Below are positions 25,460 to 34,491 of a DNA stretch of 64,000 nt, one piece after another. Positions within the stretch are counted from its first letter, which is position 1. Every line of letters starts with the position of its first letter. The DNA comes from CAZBRS01 sp964494475 (GTDB lineage: Bacteria; Myxococcota_A; UBA9042; CAZBRS01): NCBI GenBank assembly GCA_964494475.1, contig CAZBRS010000007.1:53966-117965 (forward strand), in the 5' to 3' direction. The notes beneath the pieces were generated by a model that saw nothing but the letters and a program-made list of their open reading frames with translations, did no database searches and had not been told where the DNA came from. The position numbers were made by a program, and so were the translations under genes.

Positions 25460-26662
25460 ATGCCTTCCTACGATATTGCCGTGCTGGGTGGCGGCGTCGT
25501 CGGCTGCGCCATCGCGCTGGCCCTGACCGAACGACCCGGCCTCCGCGTCCTGGTGCTGGAGAAGGAGCCCACGCTCGGCTTCCACCAGACCGGCCACAAC
25601 AGCGGCGTCATCCACTCGGGGCTCTACTACAAGCCGGGCAGCCTGAAGGCGCGCCTCTGCTTCGAGGGGCGCGCGGCGCTGTACCGCTTCTGTGACGAGC
25701 AGGGGCTGCGGCACGCCCGCACGGGCAAGCTGGTGGTGGCCACCCGGGCCGACGAGCTGCCCCGCCTGGCCGACCTCGAGGCGCGCGGGGTCGCGAACGG
25801 CCTCGCGGGCCTGAAGCGCCTCACCCCCGGCGAGATGCGCGAGCACGAGCCCCACGTCAGCGGCCTGGCCGGCCTGTTCGTGCCCGACACGGGCGTGGTC
25901 GACTACGCCGACGTGACGCGGGCCTACGCGCGCGTGGCGGCCGAACGGGGCGCGCTCGTCGAGACCGCCGTCGAGGTGCAGGGCGTACGTCGCGAGGCGG
26001 GCGGCCTGGTGCTGGAGACCACGGCGGGCGAACGGCGCGCTCGCTTCGCCGTGACGGCCGCCGGCCTGCAGTCCGATCGCGTGGCGCGCCTCTGCGGCCT
26101 CGAGCCCGGCGCGCGCATCGTGCCCTTCCGCGGCGAGTACGTCGACCTGTACGGCGCCTCGGCCGAGCGCGTACGGGCCCTGGTCTACCCCGTGCCCGAT
26201 CCGCGCTTCCCCTTCCTCGGCGTACACTTCACGCGCGGCATCGACGGCCACGTGCACGCGGGTCCGAACGCCCTCGTGGCCTGGGCGCGCGAGGGCTACC
26301 GGCGCTTCGCGTTCTCGGCCCGCGACGCGGCCGACCTGCTCGGCTACGGCGGCTTCTGGCGCCTGGCCCTCCGCCACGGCCCCATGGGCCTGGCCGAGCT
26401 GTGGCGATCCTTGGTGCTCCGAGCTTTCCTCGCGTCCATGCGCCGGATGATCCCCGACGTGGCCCGCGCCGACCTGGCCCGCGGCACGTGCGGCATCCGG
26501 GCCCAGGCGGTCGGCCCCGGGGGCGCGCTCCTCGACGACTTCCACCTGGTGGCCGACGACCGCGTGATCGCGGTGATCAACGCCCCCTCCCCCGCCGCCA
26601 CCGCCTCGCTGGCCATCGGGCGGCACGTGGCCGAGCTTGCACGCGAGCGGTTCGGCCTATGA
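25460..26662 (+). CDS. lhgO: L-2-hydroxyglutarate oxidase (LhgO family)
   Basis: A 400-residue FAD-dependent oxidoreductase that oxidises L-2-hydroxyglutarate to 2-oxoglutarate. The N-terminal YDIAVLGGGVVGCAIALAL is the dinucleotide-binding GxGxxG motif, followed by LEKEPTLGFHQTGHNSGVIH with the family's HQTGHNSGVIHSGLYYKPGS hallmark. FLGVHFTRGIDGHVHAGPNA near residue 254 is also diagnostic. The ATG at 25460 has only a weak GGAG site. The stop overlaps the sfsA ATG (ATGA). Confidence 0.93.
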   Translation: MPSYDIAVLGGGVVGCAIALALTERPGLRVLVLEKEPTLGFHQTGHNSGVIHSGLYYKPGSLKARLCFEGRAALYRFCDEQGLRHARTGKLVVATRADELPRLADLEARGVANGLAGLKRLTPGEMREHEPHVSGLAGLFVPDTGVVDYADVTRAYARVAAERGALVETAVEVQGVRREAGGLVLETTAGERRARFAVTAAGLQSDRVARLCGLEPGARIVPFRGEYVDLYGASAERVRALVYPVPDPRFPFLGVHFTRGIDGHVHAGPNALVAWAREGYRRFAFSARDAADLLGYGGFWRLALRHGPMGLAELWRSLVLRAFLASMRRMIPDVARADLARGTCGIRAQAVGPGGALLDDFHLVADDRVIAVINAPSPAATASLAIGRHVAELARERFGL

Positions 26663-27362
26663 CCGTGTTCGTGCCCTTCCCCGAGCCCCGGGTGCTCGCG
26701 AGCTTCGTGGCCCGCCGCCAGCGCTTCCTGGCCGACATGGTCTTGCCGGACGGCACGCCGACCGTGGCGCACTGCCCCAACACGGGCTCGATGAAGGGCT
26801 GCCTGTTCCCGGGCGCCCGCGCGCTGCTGACCCACCACGACAGCCCCACGCGCAAGCTCGCGTGGACCTGGCGCGCCATCGAAGGCCCCGCGGGCTGGAT
26901 CGGCCTGGACACCACGCTGCCGAACCGCCTGGTGGCCGAGGTCGTGAGGGCCGGGATGCTGCCGTCCCTGGACGACTACCCCGAGGTCCTGCCCGAGCGG
27001 CGACTGGGCGAGCGCAGCCGCGTGGATCTGCTGCTGGTCGGCCCCCGCGGCCGGGCTTGGGTCGAGGTGAAGAACGTGAGCCTGGTCGAGCACGGCGTGG
27101 CGCGCTTCCCCGACGCCGTAACGGCCCGGGGCCTGAAGCACCTGCGCGAGCTCTCGGAGCGCGTGAGGGAGGGCGACCGCGCGGCCATGGTCTACGTGGT
27201 GCAGCGGGAGGACGGCCAGAGCTTCGAGCCCGCGGCCGAGATCGATCCGGCGTATGCGAAGGGGCTCAGGGCGGCCGTGGAGGCCGGCGTGGAGGTCTAC
27301 GTGCTGGGGTGCCGGGTGTCGGCGGAGGGCGTCGCGGCCGAGCAGTTGCTGCCGGTTCGGAC

Positions 27363-27372
<10 letters not shown>
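26659..27372 (+). CDS. sfsA: SfsA-family nuclease-like protein
   Basis: A 237-residue protein of the SfsA family (sugar fermentation stimulation protein; a DNA-binding, nuclease-like fold). Diagnostic parts are FLADMVLPDGTPTVAHCPNTGSMKG near residue 24, SRVDLLLVGPRGRAWVEVKNVSLVEHGVARFPDAVTARGLKHLREL in the middle, with D and E/K residues of a restriction-endonuclease-like site (RVDLL, EVKNV). The ATG overlaps the lhgO stop. It converges with the cystathionine beta-synthase gene, whose 3' end overlaps it by 10 nt. Confidence 0.93.
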
Positions 27373-28763
<1,391 letters not shown>

Positions 28764-28793
28764 GGGAGGTCTCCCTCGTGACGTGACCGCAGC

Positions 28794-28823
28794 ACGGTAG
28801 CAGAAGCGCCGGCGGGAGTTCAA
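28794..28823 (-). promoter_or_regulatory. Predicted promoter of cbs
   Basis: Minus strand: TTGAAC (28823-28818), 18-bp spacer, TACCGT (28799-28794), about 30 nt before the cbs ATG. Confidence 0.4.
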
Positions 28824-28848
28824 CCGCGGAAATGGGATCGCCCCCGGC

Positions 28849-28877
28849 TTGACGCCGGCGCCCGCTTCCGATACTGA
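28849..28877 (+). promoter_or_regulatory. Predicted promoter of the gamma-synthase/lyase gene
   Basis: TTGACG (28849-28854) and TACTGA (28872-28877) with a 17-bp spacer; a frame-shifted reading (ATACTG, 16 bp) is equally possible. It lies 31 nt before the ATG and is divergent from the cbs promoter. Confidence 0.4.
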
Positions 28878-28908
28878 AGCCCCTGCGACGAACGGGAGGA
28901 CCACCTCG

Positions 28909-30075
28909 ATGAGCCACGATCAGGAACGCCACGAGCAGGGGCTCGAGACCATCGCCATCCACGCCGGCAACGCGCCCGACCCGACGACCGGCGCCATCAT
29001 GGTGCCCATCTACCAGACCTCGACCTACGTGCAGGACGGTCCCGGCGGCCACAAGGGCTACGAGTACAGCCGCACGGGCAACCCCACGCGCGCGGCGCTC
29101 GAGGCGAACCTGGCGGCGCTGGAGGGTGGCGCGCACGGCCTGTGCTTCGCGTCGGGCAGCGCGGCCTCGGCCAACGTGCTGCACAGCCTGTCGGCGGGCG
29201 ACCACGTGGTGGCGGGCGACGACATGTACGGCGGCACCTTCCGCCTGTTCGACAAGGTCTTCCGCCGCCTCGGGATCACGTTCACCTACGTCGACCTGAC
29301 GAACCCCGCGAACCTCGAGCCCGCGCTCACGCCCGCGACCAGGCTCGTGTGGCTGGAGACGCCCACCAACCCCATGCTGAAGCTGGTCGACATCGCGGCC
29401 GTGGCCGAGCGCGCCCACGCGAAGGGCGTGACGGTGGCCGTCGACAACACCTTCGCGACGCCGGCGGCCCAGCGCCCGCTGGCCCTGGGCGCCGATCTGG
29501 TCGTGCACTCGACCACCAAGTACCTGGGCGGCCACTCCGACGTGGTGGGCGGCGCGCTGATCATGAACGATCCCGACCTGCGCCAGCGCCTGGCGTTCCT
29601 GCAGAACGCGGTGGGGGGCGTGCCGGGTCCCCAGGACTGCTTCCTCACGCTGCGCGGCACCAAGACGCTGCCCCTGCGCATGCAGCGCCACAGCGAGAAC
29701 GCCCTGGCCCTGGCCGCCTGGCTCGAGGGGCACCCGGCCGTCGCGCGCGTGGTCTACCCCGGGCTCCCCAGCCACCCGCAGCACGAGCTCGCGAAGCGCC
29801 AGATGCGCCTGTCCGGCGGCATGGTGACGGTCTTCCTGAAGGGCGGCTACCAGGCCGCCGTGCGCACCCTGAAGGCCACGCGCCTCTTCTCGTGCGCCGA
29901 GTCGCTGGGCGGCGTCGAGTCGCTGATCGAGCACCCGGCGTCGATGACCCACGCGTCGATCCCGCCCGCCCAGCGCGCCGCCCTCGGCCTCGACGACAGC
30001 CTGGTGCGCCTGTCGGTGGGCATCGAGGCCCTCGCTGATCTGCGCGCCGACCTGGCCCGCGCCCTTGACGCCTGA
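28909..30075 (+). CDS. Cystathionine gamma-synthase/gamma-lyase family PLP enzyme
   Basis: A 388-residue Cys/Met-metabolism PLP-dependent enzyme. The PLP Lys is K204 in VVHSTTKYLGGHSDVVGG; other hallmarks are YEYSRTGNPTR near residue 45, FASGSAAS, LETPTNPMLKLVDI and VDNTFATP. The ATG at 28909 follows GGGAGGA. With the divergent cystathionine beta-synthase it probably acts as gamma-lyase, converting homocysteine to cysteine (reverse transsulfuration). Gamma-synthase and gamma-lyase cannot be told apart by sequence alone. Confidence 0.9.
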   Translation: MSHDQERHEQGLETIAIHAGNAPDPTTGAIMVPIYQTSTYVQDGPGGHKGYEYSRTGNPTRAALEANLAALEGGAHGLCFASGSAASANVLHSLSAGDHVVAGDDMYGGTFRLFDKVFRRLGITFTYVDLTNPANLEPALTPATRLVWLETPTNPMLKLVDIAAVAERAHAKGVTVAVDNTFATPAAQRPLALGADLVVHSTTKYLGGHSDVVGGALIMNDPDLRQRLAFLQNAVGGVPGPQDCFLTLRGTKTLPLRMQRHSENALALAAWLEGHPAVARVVYPGLPSHPQHELAKRQMRLSGGMVTVFLKGGYQAAVRTLKATRLFSCAESLGGVESLIEHPASMTHASIPPAQRAALGLDDSLVRLSVGIEALADLRADLARALDA

Positions 30076-30113
30076 GCCGAAGGGCCGTTGATTCCTCCCC
30101 CGAGGAGGACGAC

Positions 30114-30557
30114 ATGCGCGCACCCGACTACGGCTTCACCAAGACCCTGCACGGCCTCGGCTTCGACGCCGCCCGCACGCTGGCCATCGACACCTTGAAG
30201 ACCGAGGGCTTCGGCATCGTCAGCGAGATCGACGTGACGAAGACCCTGAAGGACAAGCTGGACGAAGACTTCCGGCGCTACACCATCCTGGGTGCCTGCA
30301 ACCCCCGCCTGGCCCTCGGCGCGCTCTCGACCGATCTGTTCGTGGGGCTGCTCCTGCCCTGCAACGTGATCGTGTTCGAGGAGCACCCGGGCAAGCCGGA
30401 CGGCTGCGTCACCGTCTCGATCGCCAAGCCCACGTCGATGTTCGAGATCGTGAAGAACCCGGAGCTCTCGGGGCTGGCCGCCGAGGTCGACGCGCGCCTG
30501 GCGCGCGTGCTCGAGCGCCTGGGGGCGCCCTGCCCGGAGCACCCCGCCGCCCCGTGA
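30114..30557 (+). CDS. DUF302-family protein
   Basis: A 147-residue small protein of the DUF302 family. The core GFDAARTLAIDTLKTEGFGIVSEIDVTKTLKDKL and YTILGACNPRLALGALSTD is typical, as is PCNVIVFEEHPG. It has no signal peptide or membrane span. It sits 38 nt after the transsulfuration enzyme with a strong GAGGAGG ribosome site, so it may be co-transcribed. Function unknown; family members are often near sulfur or copper/thiol-handling genes, which fits the neighbour only weakly. Confidence 0.88.
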   Translation: MRAPDYGFTKTLHGLGFDAARTLAIDTLKTEGFGIVSEIDVTKTLKDKLDEDFRRYTILGACNPRLALGALSTDLFVGLLLPCNVIVFEEHPGKPDGCVTVSIAKPTSMFEIVKNPELSGLAAEVDARLARVLERLGAPCPEHPAAP

Positions 30558-30569
30558 GCGTGTGACCGG

Positions 30570-30598
30570 TTGCGGGCCGCGGGGCGGCGTGGTACGAA
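30570..30598 (+). promoter_or_regulatory. Weak candidate promoter of the M29-like gene
   Basis: TTGCGG (30570-30575), 17-bp spacer, TACGAA (30593-30598), 29 nt before the ATG at 30628. The -10 lacks the final T, so this is tentative. Confidence 0.3.
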
Positions 30599-30627
30599 CG
30601 AGCATCATCCCCCCCGGAGCTCCGACG

Positions 30628-31785
30628 ATGCCCGACCACCTCTCCGGCGACGAGCTCGTGGCGCTGATCCGACGCGTGTTCCAGCCCGGTCCCGCGGATC
30701 GGTGCCTGGCCTTCTTGGTCGACCTGCCGGACGGGGCCACGCCCGACACGCCCGACTGGGCCGCCCGCCGCGCGCTGGTGACCGGGTGGCTCGGCCTGCT
30801 GCGTCCGCTGGAGGCGCACCTCGGCGTCGAACTGAAGCTGGTGGCCTACCGCAACGTGGGGGCCAACAACGCGCCCTTCCCCCCGACGGCCTGGGTGCTC
30901 GACAGCGACACGCTGCCCGACCACGCAAGCGCCCTGGCGACGCAGCCCTCGGTGCCCTTCGAGCAGCTGTTCGCCGAGATCCCGCTGTGGCTCGCCCCCA
31001 CCGAGTTCTCGGCCACCGCGCCCCTGAAGCTGGCGGCCCGCACCCACGCCCTGCGCGGCGCCACCATGCCGGGCTTCACCGCCGCGATGGTGCCCGCGCT
31101 GCGCCTCGACTACGGAACCATCCAGCGACGCGTGGGCCGCCTGAAGGCCTGGCTCGACGAGGCCGAGGGGGCCGCGCTCGAGTTCCGCGTCGACGGCCGC
31201 ACGTACCAGCTCGAGCTCGACCTGCGCCACCGCCACGGGCACGCCTCGAGCGGGTGCTTCCCGGAGCCCGGCTCGGTCGGGAACCTGCCCTCGGGAGAGG
31301 CCTACATCGTGCCCTACGAAGGCGAATTCGGCCACTCGAGCTCACGCTCGCACGGCGAGCTGCCCGTGCAGTTCGGGCACGAGGTGGTGATCTACACCAT
31401 CGCCGAGAACCGCGCGGTCGCCGTGCATGGCGAGGGCGAGGCGGCCCGGCGCGAGGCCCTGGCCATCGCGGCCGAGCCCGCGTACGCGAACCTGGCCGAG
31501 CTCGGGCTCGGGGTGCTGGCCGACCTGGGCGTGAAGCCCATCGGCGAGCTGCTCCTCGACGAGAAGCTCGGGCTCCACGTGGCCTTCGGCCGCAGCGACC
31601 ACTTCGGGGGCGTCGTGGGGCCCGCGCAGTTCTCGAGCCCCGCCAAGGCGGTGCATCTCGACCGCGTGTACCTGCCCGAGACCCAGCCCCGCGTGCACGT
31701 GACGCGCGTCGACCTGGTGCTCGAGGACGGCGGGGGCGTCATCCCTCTGATGCGCGACGGACGGTACGCGGTGTCGTTGGACTGA
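30628..31785 (+). CDS. Aminopeptidase M29-like metalloprotein
   Basis: A 385-residue protein with the conserved C-terminal part of M29 (thermophilic AmpS/AmpT-like) aminopeptidases: NLPSGEAYIVPYEGEFG near residue 221, then NLAELGLGVL, LLLDEKLGLHVAFGRSDHFGG and AVHLDRVY, in the positions of the family's Glu, Glu, His and H-x-D metal ligands. The N-terminal ~200 residues are divergent. A cytoplasmic peptidase role is inferred. The ATG at 30628 follows a GGAG. A non-catalytic relative is possible because the N-terminal half shows little of the family. Confidence 0.6.
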   Translation: MPDHLSGDELVALIRRVFQPGPADRCLAFLVDLPDGATPDTPDWAARRALVTGWLGLLRPLEAHLGVELKLVAYRNVGANNAPFPPTAWVLDSDTLPDHASALATQPSVPFEQLFAEIPLWLAPTEFSATAPLKLAARTHALRGATMPGFTAAMVPALRLDYGTIQRRVGRLKAWLDEAEGAALEFRVDGRTYQLELDLRHRHGHASSGCFPEPGSVGNLPSGEAYIVPYEGEFGHSSSRSHGELPVQFGHEVVIYTIAENRAVAVHGEGEAARREALAIAAEPAYANLAELGLGVLADLGVKPIGELLLDEKLGLHVAFGRSDHFGGVVGPAQFSSPAKAVHLDRVYLPETQPRVHVTRVDLVLEDGGGVIPLMRDGRYAVSLD

Positions 31786-31811
31786 ACCTCACGGTGCTCG
31801 GGGGGACCACC

Positions 31812-32612
31812 ATGCGTCGACGCGCCTGCCTCCTCGGCCTCGCCCTGCTGGTGTTCGCGTGCGGCCAGGAGAAGACCATCGTCTACGTCTACCCCGACGG
31901 GTACACGCCACAGGACGCCCGGGACGACGGGCCGGCGTTCTCCTGGGGCGACACGGACGAAGCCACCACGCCTGGCGACGTCGCGACGGCCGAGAGCACT
32001 CCGGACGCGACGAGCGTCCCCGACGCGCCCGTGCCCGACGCGATCGCCCCAGCCGACCTCGGCGTGGGCGACCTCGCCGAGTACTGGCCCGAGGGCGTCG
32101 AGCCCCTGCCCGAGGTCATCGACCCGATCGAGGTGAGCGTGCCCGACGCGCCCACCCACGACTGCGCGCCCCTCGGCATCCCCGAGCAGTGGGAGGGCAG
32201 CTTCGACGGTGAGATCGTCTCGAACATCCCGGACTTCGGCGACTACACCTTCAACGGGCCGGTGTACGGCGACATCGGCTTCACCATCGCCTGCTACAAC
32301 GCCAAGTACATCGTGCAGGGCCAGTTGAACGGCGGCGCCAGCAACTGCGCGCTGGCCTCGGGCTGCCCGTTCGTGGCCACCATGAGCGGCTATTACGACC
32401 CGGCGACCAAGACGATCACGGGCGCGCTGGTCAACGGCTCCATCGACTTCTCGGTGGTCAAGGTGCTGGCCGAGGGAGGCTACGACGGGTCGCTCTCGGG
32501 CACCACGCTCTCGGGCGCGTGGGAGGGGCACAAGACGGGCATCACGCCAACCAGCCTCGACTGGGTCACGGCAACAGGCGAGGGCACCTGGGAGGCCGAG
32601 CCGGCCGAATGA
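31812..32612 (+). CDS. Lipoprotein with acidic/Pro stalk
   Basis: A 266-residue secreted lipoprotein. Signal peptide MRRRACLLGLALLVFAC gives lipobox Cys17; the mature N-terminus is GQEKTIVYVYPDGYTPQDAR. Residues ~38-115 form a stalk rich in Asp, Pro, Ala and Val (for example SVPDAPVPDAIAPADL). The C-terminal ~150 residues form a compact beta-rich domain with repeated NGG, SGT and GSID motifs that I do not recognise. The gene starts 26 nt after the M29-like gene. A surface-exposed role is inferred from the lipobox and stalk. Confidence 0.8.
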   Translation: MRRRACLLGLALLVFACGQEKTIVYVYPDGYTPQDARDDGPAFSWGDTDEATTPGDVATAESTPDATSVPDAPVPDAIAPADLGVGDLAEYWPEGVEPLPEVIDPIEVSVPDAPTHDCAPLGIPEQWEGSFDGEIVSNIPDFGDYTFNGPVYGDIGFTIACYNAKYIVQGQLNGGASNCALASGCPFVATMSGYYDPATKTITGALVNGSIDFSVVKVLAEGGYDGSLSGTTLSGAWEGHKTGITPTSLDWVTATGEGTWEAEPAE

Positions 32613-32615
32613 GCC

Positions 32616-32700
32616 CTACGACGTCGGCACCCCCGGCTTGACCTCGAGCACGCGCTCGCCCTTCAGGTACACGGTGCCCGCTAGCACGCCGCGGGTTCTT
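32616..32700 (-). pseudogene. Degenerate 3' fragment of an NFACT-R gene
   Basis: On the minus strand this encodes RGVLAGTVYLKGERVLEVKP then GVPTS and a stop. It matches RGVPAGTVYLKRERVLKVKP then GVPG at the end of the intact NFACT-R gene at 34105. Similarity ends abruptly upstream, where codons no longer align, so only about 25-28 codons remain. It sits just after the lipoprotein stop at 32612 and has no start. It is probably the residue of a duplication or deletion. Confidence 0.7.
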
Positions 32701-32729
32701 CTGCCTGCGTGGGGTCGCGAATCGGAGGT

Positions 32730-33182
32730 CTACAGCGCCGTCCAGGTCCCGCCCGCCGCCTCGCAGCCGATCTTGGAGTTCGCGGCGTCCGAGTAGAAGT
32801 AGTCGAGCATGCGGTAGCTCTCGCCGATGGCGGTCACGCTGCAGGTGCCCACGGCGCCGTCGGTCGGGCACGCGCCGCCCCACTGGAACGTCTGGTCCTC
32901 GTCGTCGCAGGCCGCGCCCGCCACGTCCTCGGTGTAGGCGCTGCCCACGTACTCGACGCACATGGACCCGTCGTTCTCGAGGCACACGGGCTTGTCGCCC
33001 GGCTGGATCTCGAGCACGCCGCCGCCGCCGGACGTGTCGTCGCCACCCGCCACGTCGTCACCCGTGGCCGTATCGTTGCCGCCGGTGTCGCCGCCGGTGT
33101 TGCCGCCGTCATCGCCACCGCACGCGGTCAGGCCCAGGAACGCCATCGCACCGAGCAGCAGCACCCGTCGCATCGTCATCAT
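32730..33182 (-). CDS. Small lipoprotein with Gly/Asp/Thr spacer
   Basis: A 150-residue secreted lipoprotein. Signal peptide MMTMRRVLLLGAMAFLGLTAC gives lipobox LTAC. A GGDDGGNTGGDTGGNDTATG spacer follows, then a cysteine-rich domain (CLENDGSMCVEYVG, CDDEDQTFQWGGACP, GTCSVT) with seven or so cysteines. I do not recognise the family. A GAGGAGG ribosome site precedes two possible ATG starts (33182 and 33179). Confidence 0.75.
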   Translation of the reverse strand: MMTMRRVLLLGAMAFLGLTACGGDDGGNTGGDTGGNDTATGDDVAGGDDTSGGGGVLEIQPGDKPVCLENDGSMCVEYVGSAYTEDVAGAACDDEDQTFQWGGACPTDGAVGTCSVTAIGESYRMLDYFYSDAANSKIGCEAAGGTWTAL

Positions 33183-33234
33183 GGGAACCTCCTCGCTGGT
33201 CTCGTGCTGTCCCCCCACGGGACAGGTGGCGCGC

Positions 33235-33263
33235 AACCTACGACCGCCGCCCCCGATTGTCAT
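33235..33263 (-). promoter_or_regulatory. Predicted promoter of the small lipoprotein gene
   Basis: Minus strand: ATGACA (33263-33258), 17-bp spacer, TAGGTT (33240-33235), about 53 nt before the start. Confidence 0.38.
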
Positions 33264-33298
33264 GAAGATTCTGACGCCGTCGCCGTGTCGGGGCGACG

Positions 33299-33976
33299 TC
33301 ACACGTAGAACTCGGCGTCGTTCGCGAAGACATAGCGGTTGATGGCTTGCAGCACGTCGATGGGCAGGTCGCCGAACCGAGCGCCGAAGCCCACGTCGTC
33401 CAACTCCAGGCCGGGCGCCTCGGGGCGCGTCCAGACGACCCGAGCCACGGCCTCGACGTCGTTGGCGCCGCCCGGCACGGGGAAACGCACGGTCACGTCG
33501 GCGCCGACCTGGGGCAGCGAGACCGTCTGCACGAAGATGCCGCCGGCCGAGAGGTCGCGGGTGAAGCCCGTGAAGAACCGGGGCTCGTCGACGTTGAAGC
33601 GCAACGTCGCTTCGTAGACCCTCCGCGCCGCGGTGCGGCGATCGTCCGCCGCGGGCAGCGCCGCGGTCACGTGCGAGCGAATCGGCACGAAGCGCACGCC
33701 GAAGCCCACCTCGCGGATGCGGGTGCTGTCGCCCACCGGGTGGTTGCGCACCACCTGCGCCTTCACCTCGACGGGCTGGTCCTGAAACGGCACGGCGAAC
33801 CGCAGTCGCAGGCTGGCGCCGTCGGGCGGGCAGTTGAGGGAGTGCACGAAGGCGCCGCCGAGCGCGATGTCGCGCAGGTAGCCGGAATAGGGCATCTCGT
33901 CGCCGTCGACGACGAAGCGCACGGGGGCCACGTAGGCGTGACGGTGGAAGGTTCGGCACTGGCTGGGGATCGTCAT
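33299..33976 (-). CDS. Tandem PilZ-domain protein
   Basis: A 225-residue soluble protein with two PilZ domains, the c-di-GMP receptor fold. The first, about residues 7-105, has an RxxxR-like start (RTFHRHAYVAPVRF) and DIALGGAFV. The second, about residues 112-215, has DRRTAARRVYEATLRF and DLSAGGIFV, with the D/NxSxxG loop. Both therefore keep the RxxxR and DxxxxG ligand motifs. A c-di-GMP role in motility or surface polysaccharide is inferred. The ribosome site at 33976 is weak, so the start is tentative. Confidence 0.85.
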   Translation of the reverse strand: MTIPSQCRTFHRHAYVAPVRFVVDGDEMPYSGYLRDIALGGAFVHSLNCPPDGASLRLRFAVPFQDQPVEVKAQVVRNHPVGDSTRIREVGFGVRFVPIRSHVTAALPAADDRRTAARRVYEATLRFNVDEPRFFTGFTRDLSAGGIFVQTVSLPQVGADVTVRFPVPGGANDVEAVARVVWTRPEAPGLELDDVGFGARFGDLPIDVLQAINRYVFANDAEFYV

Positions 33977-34104
33977 GGCGTCTGCGCAGGTCGATGCTCC
34001 GGCCAGGAGGATGGAACAAGGTGGCAGACCTGTCAAAGAACCGGGGCAAGGCCCTCGGCGCGATCGTGGAACCGGTCGCGTCGAAAAGCTCCCAGACTTC
34101 GAAG

Positions 34105-34491
34105 CTACCCAGGCACCCCGGGCTTCACCTTGAGCACGCGCTCGCGCTTCAGATAGACCGTCCCGGCGGGCACGCCGCGGGGCTTGCTCACGTCGCGGGC
34201 CGTACAGCACGAGACCGGCACCGTGCCCCCGTTGCGGGCCTTGCTGTGCCAGGCGGCGATGGCGGCCGCGGCGTCGACCACCTCGCGGGGCGGCTCCTGG
34301 CCCTCGCGCACGAAGAGCACCACGTGGCTGCCGGGCACGCCCCTCACGTGGAACCACAGGTCGTCGTTCCTGGCCACCTTGCACGAGAGGTGGTCGTTGT
34401 CGCGGTCGGTCTTGCCGGCCCAGACCGTCCAGCCGCCTGGCAGCTCGTAGGCCCACACCTCGGGCGGGTTCTTGAGCTCGGGCGCCGTCAC
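34105..34491 (-). CDS. Stand-alone NFACT-R (RqcH C-terminal-like) RNA-binding domain protein
   Basis: A 128-residue protein matching the NFACT-R domain (DUF814), normally the C-terminal RNA-binding part of RqcH/Rqc2/FbpA, where it binds tRNA in ribosome-associated quality control. Conserved parts are DNDHLSCKVARNDDLWFHVRGVPGSHVVLF, AAAIAAWHSKAR and GTVYLKRERVLKVKPG. No N-terminal NFACT-N domain is present. The GTG start overlaps the amylase stop by 4 nt (GTGA), so translation of the two is coupled. A shortened copy lies at 32616-32700. Confidence 0.85.
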   Translation of the reverse strand: MTAPELKNPPEVWAYELPGGWTVWAGKTDRDNDHLSCKVARNDDLWFHVRGVPGSHVVLFVREGQEPPREVVDAAAAIAAWHSKARNGGTVPVSCCTARDVSKPRGVPAGTVYLKRERVLKVKPGVPG

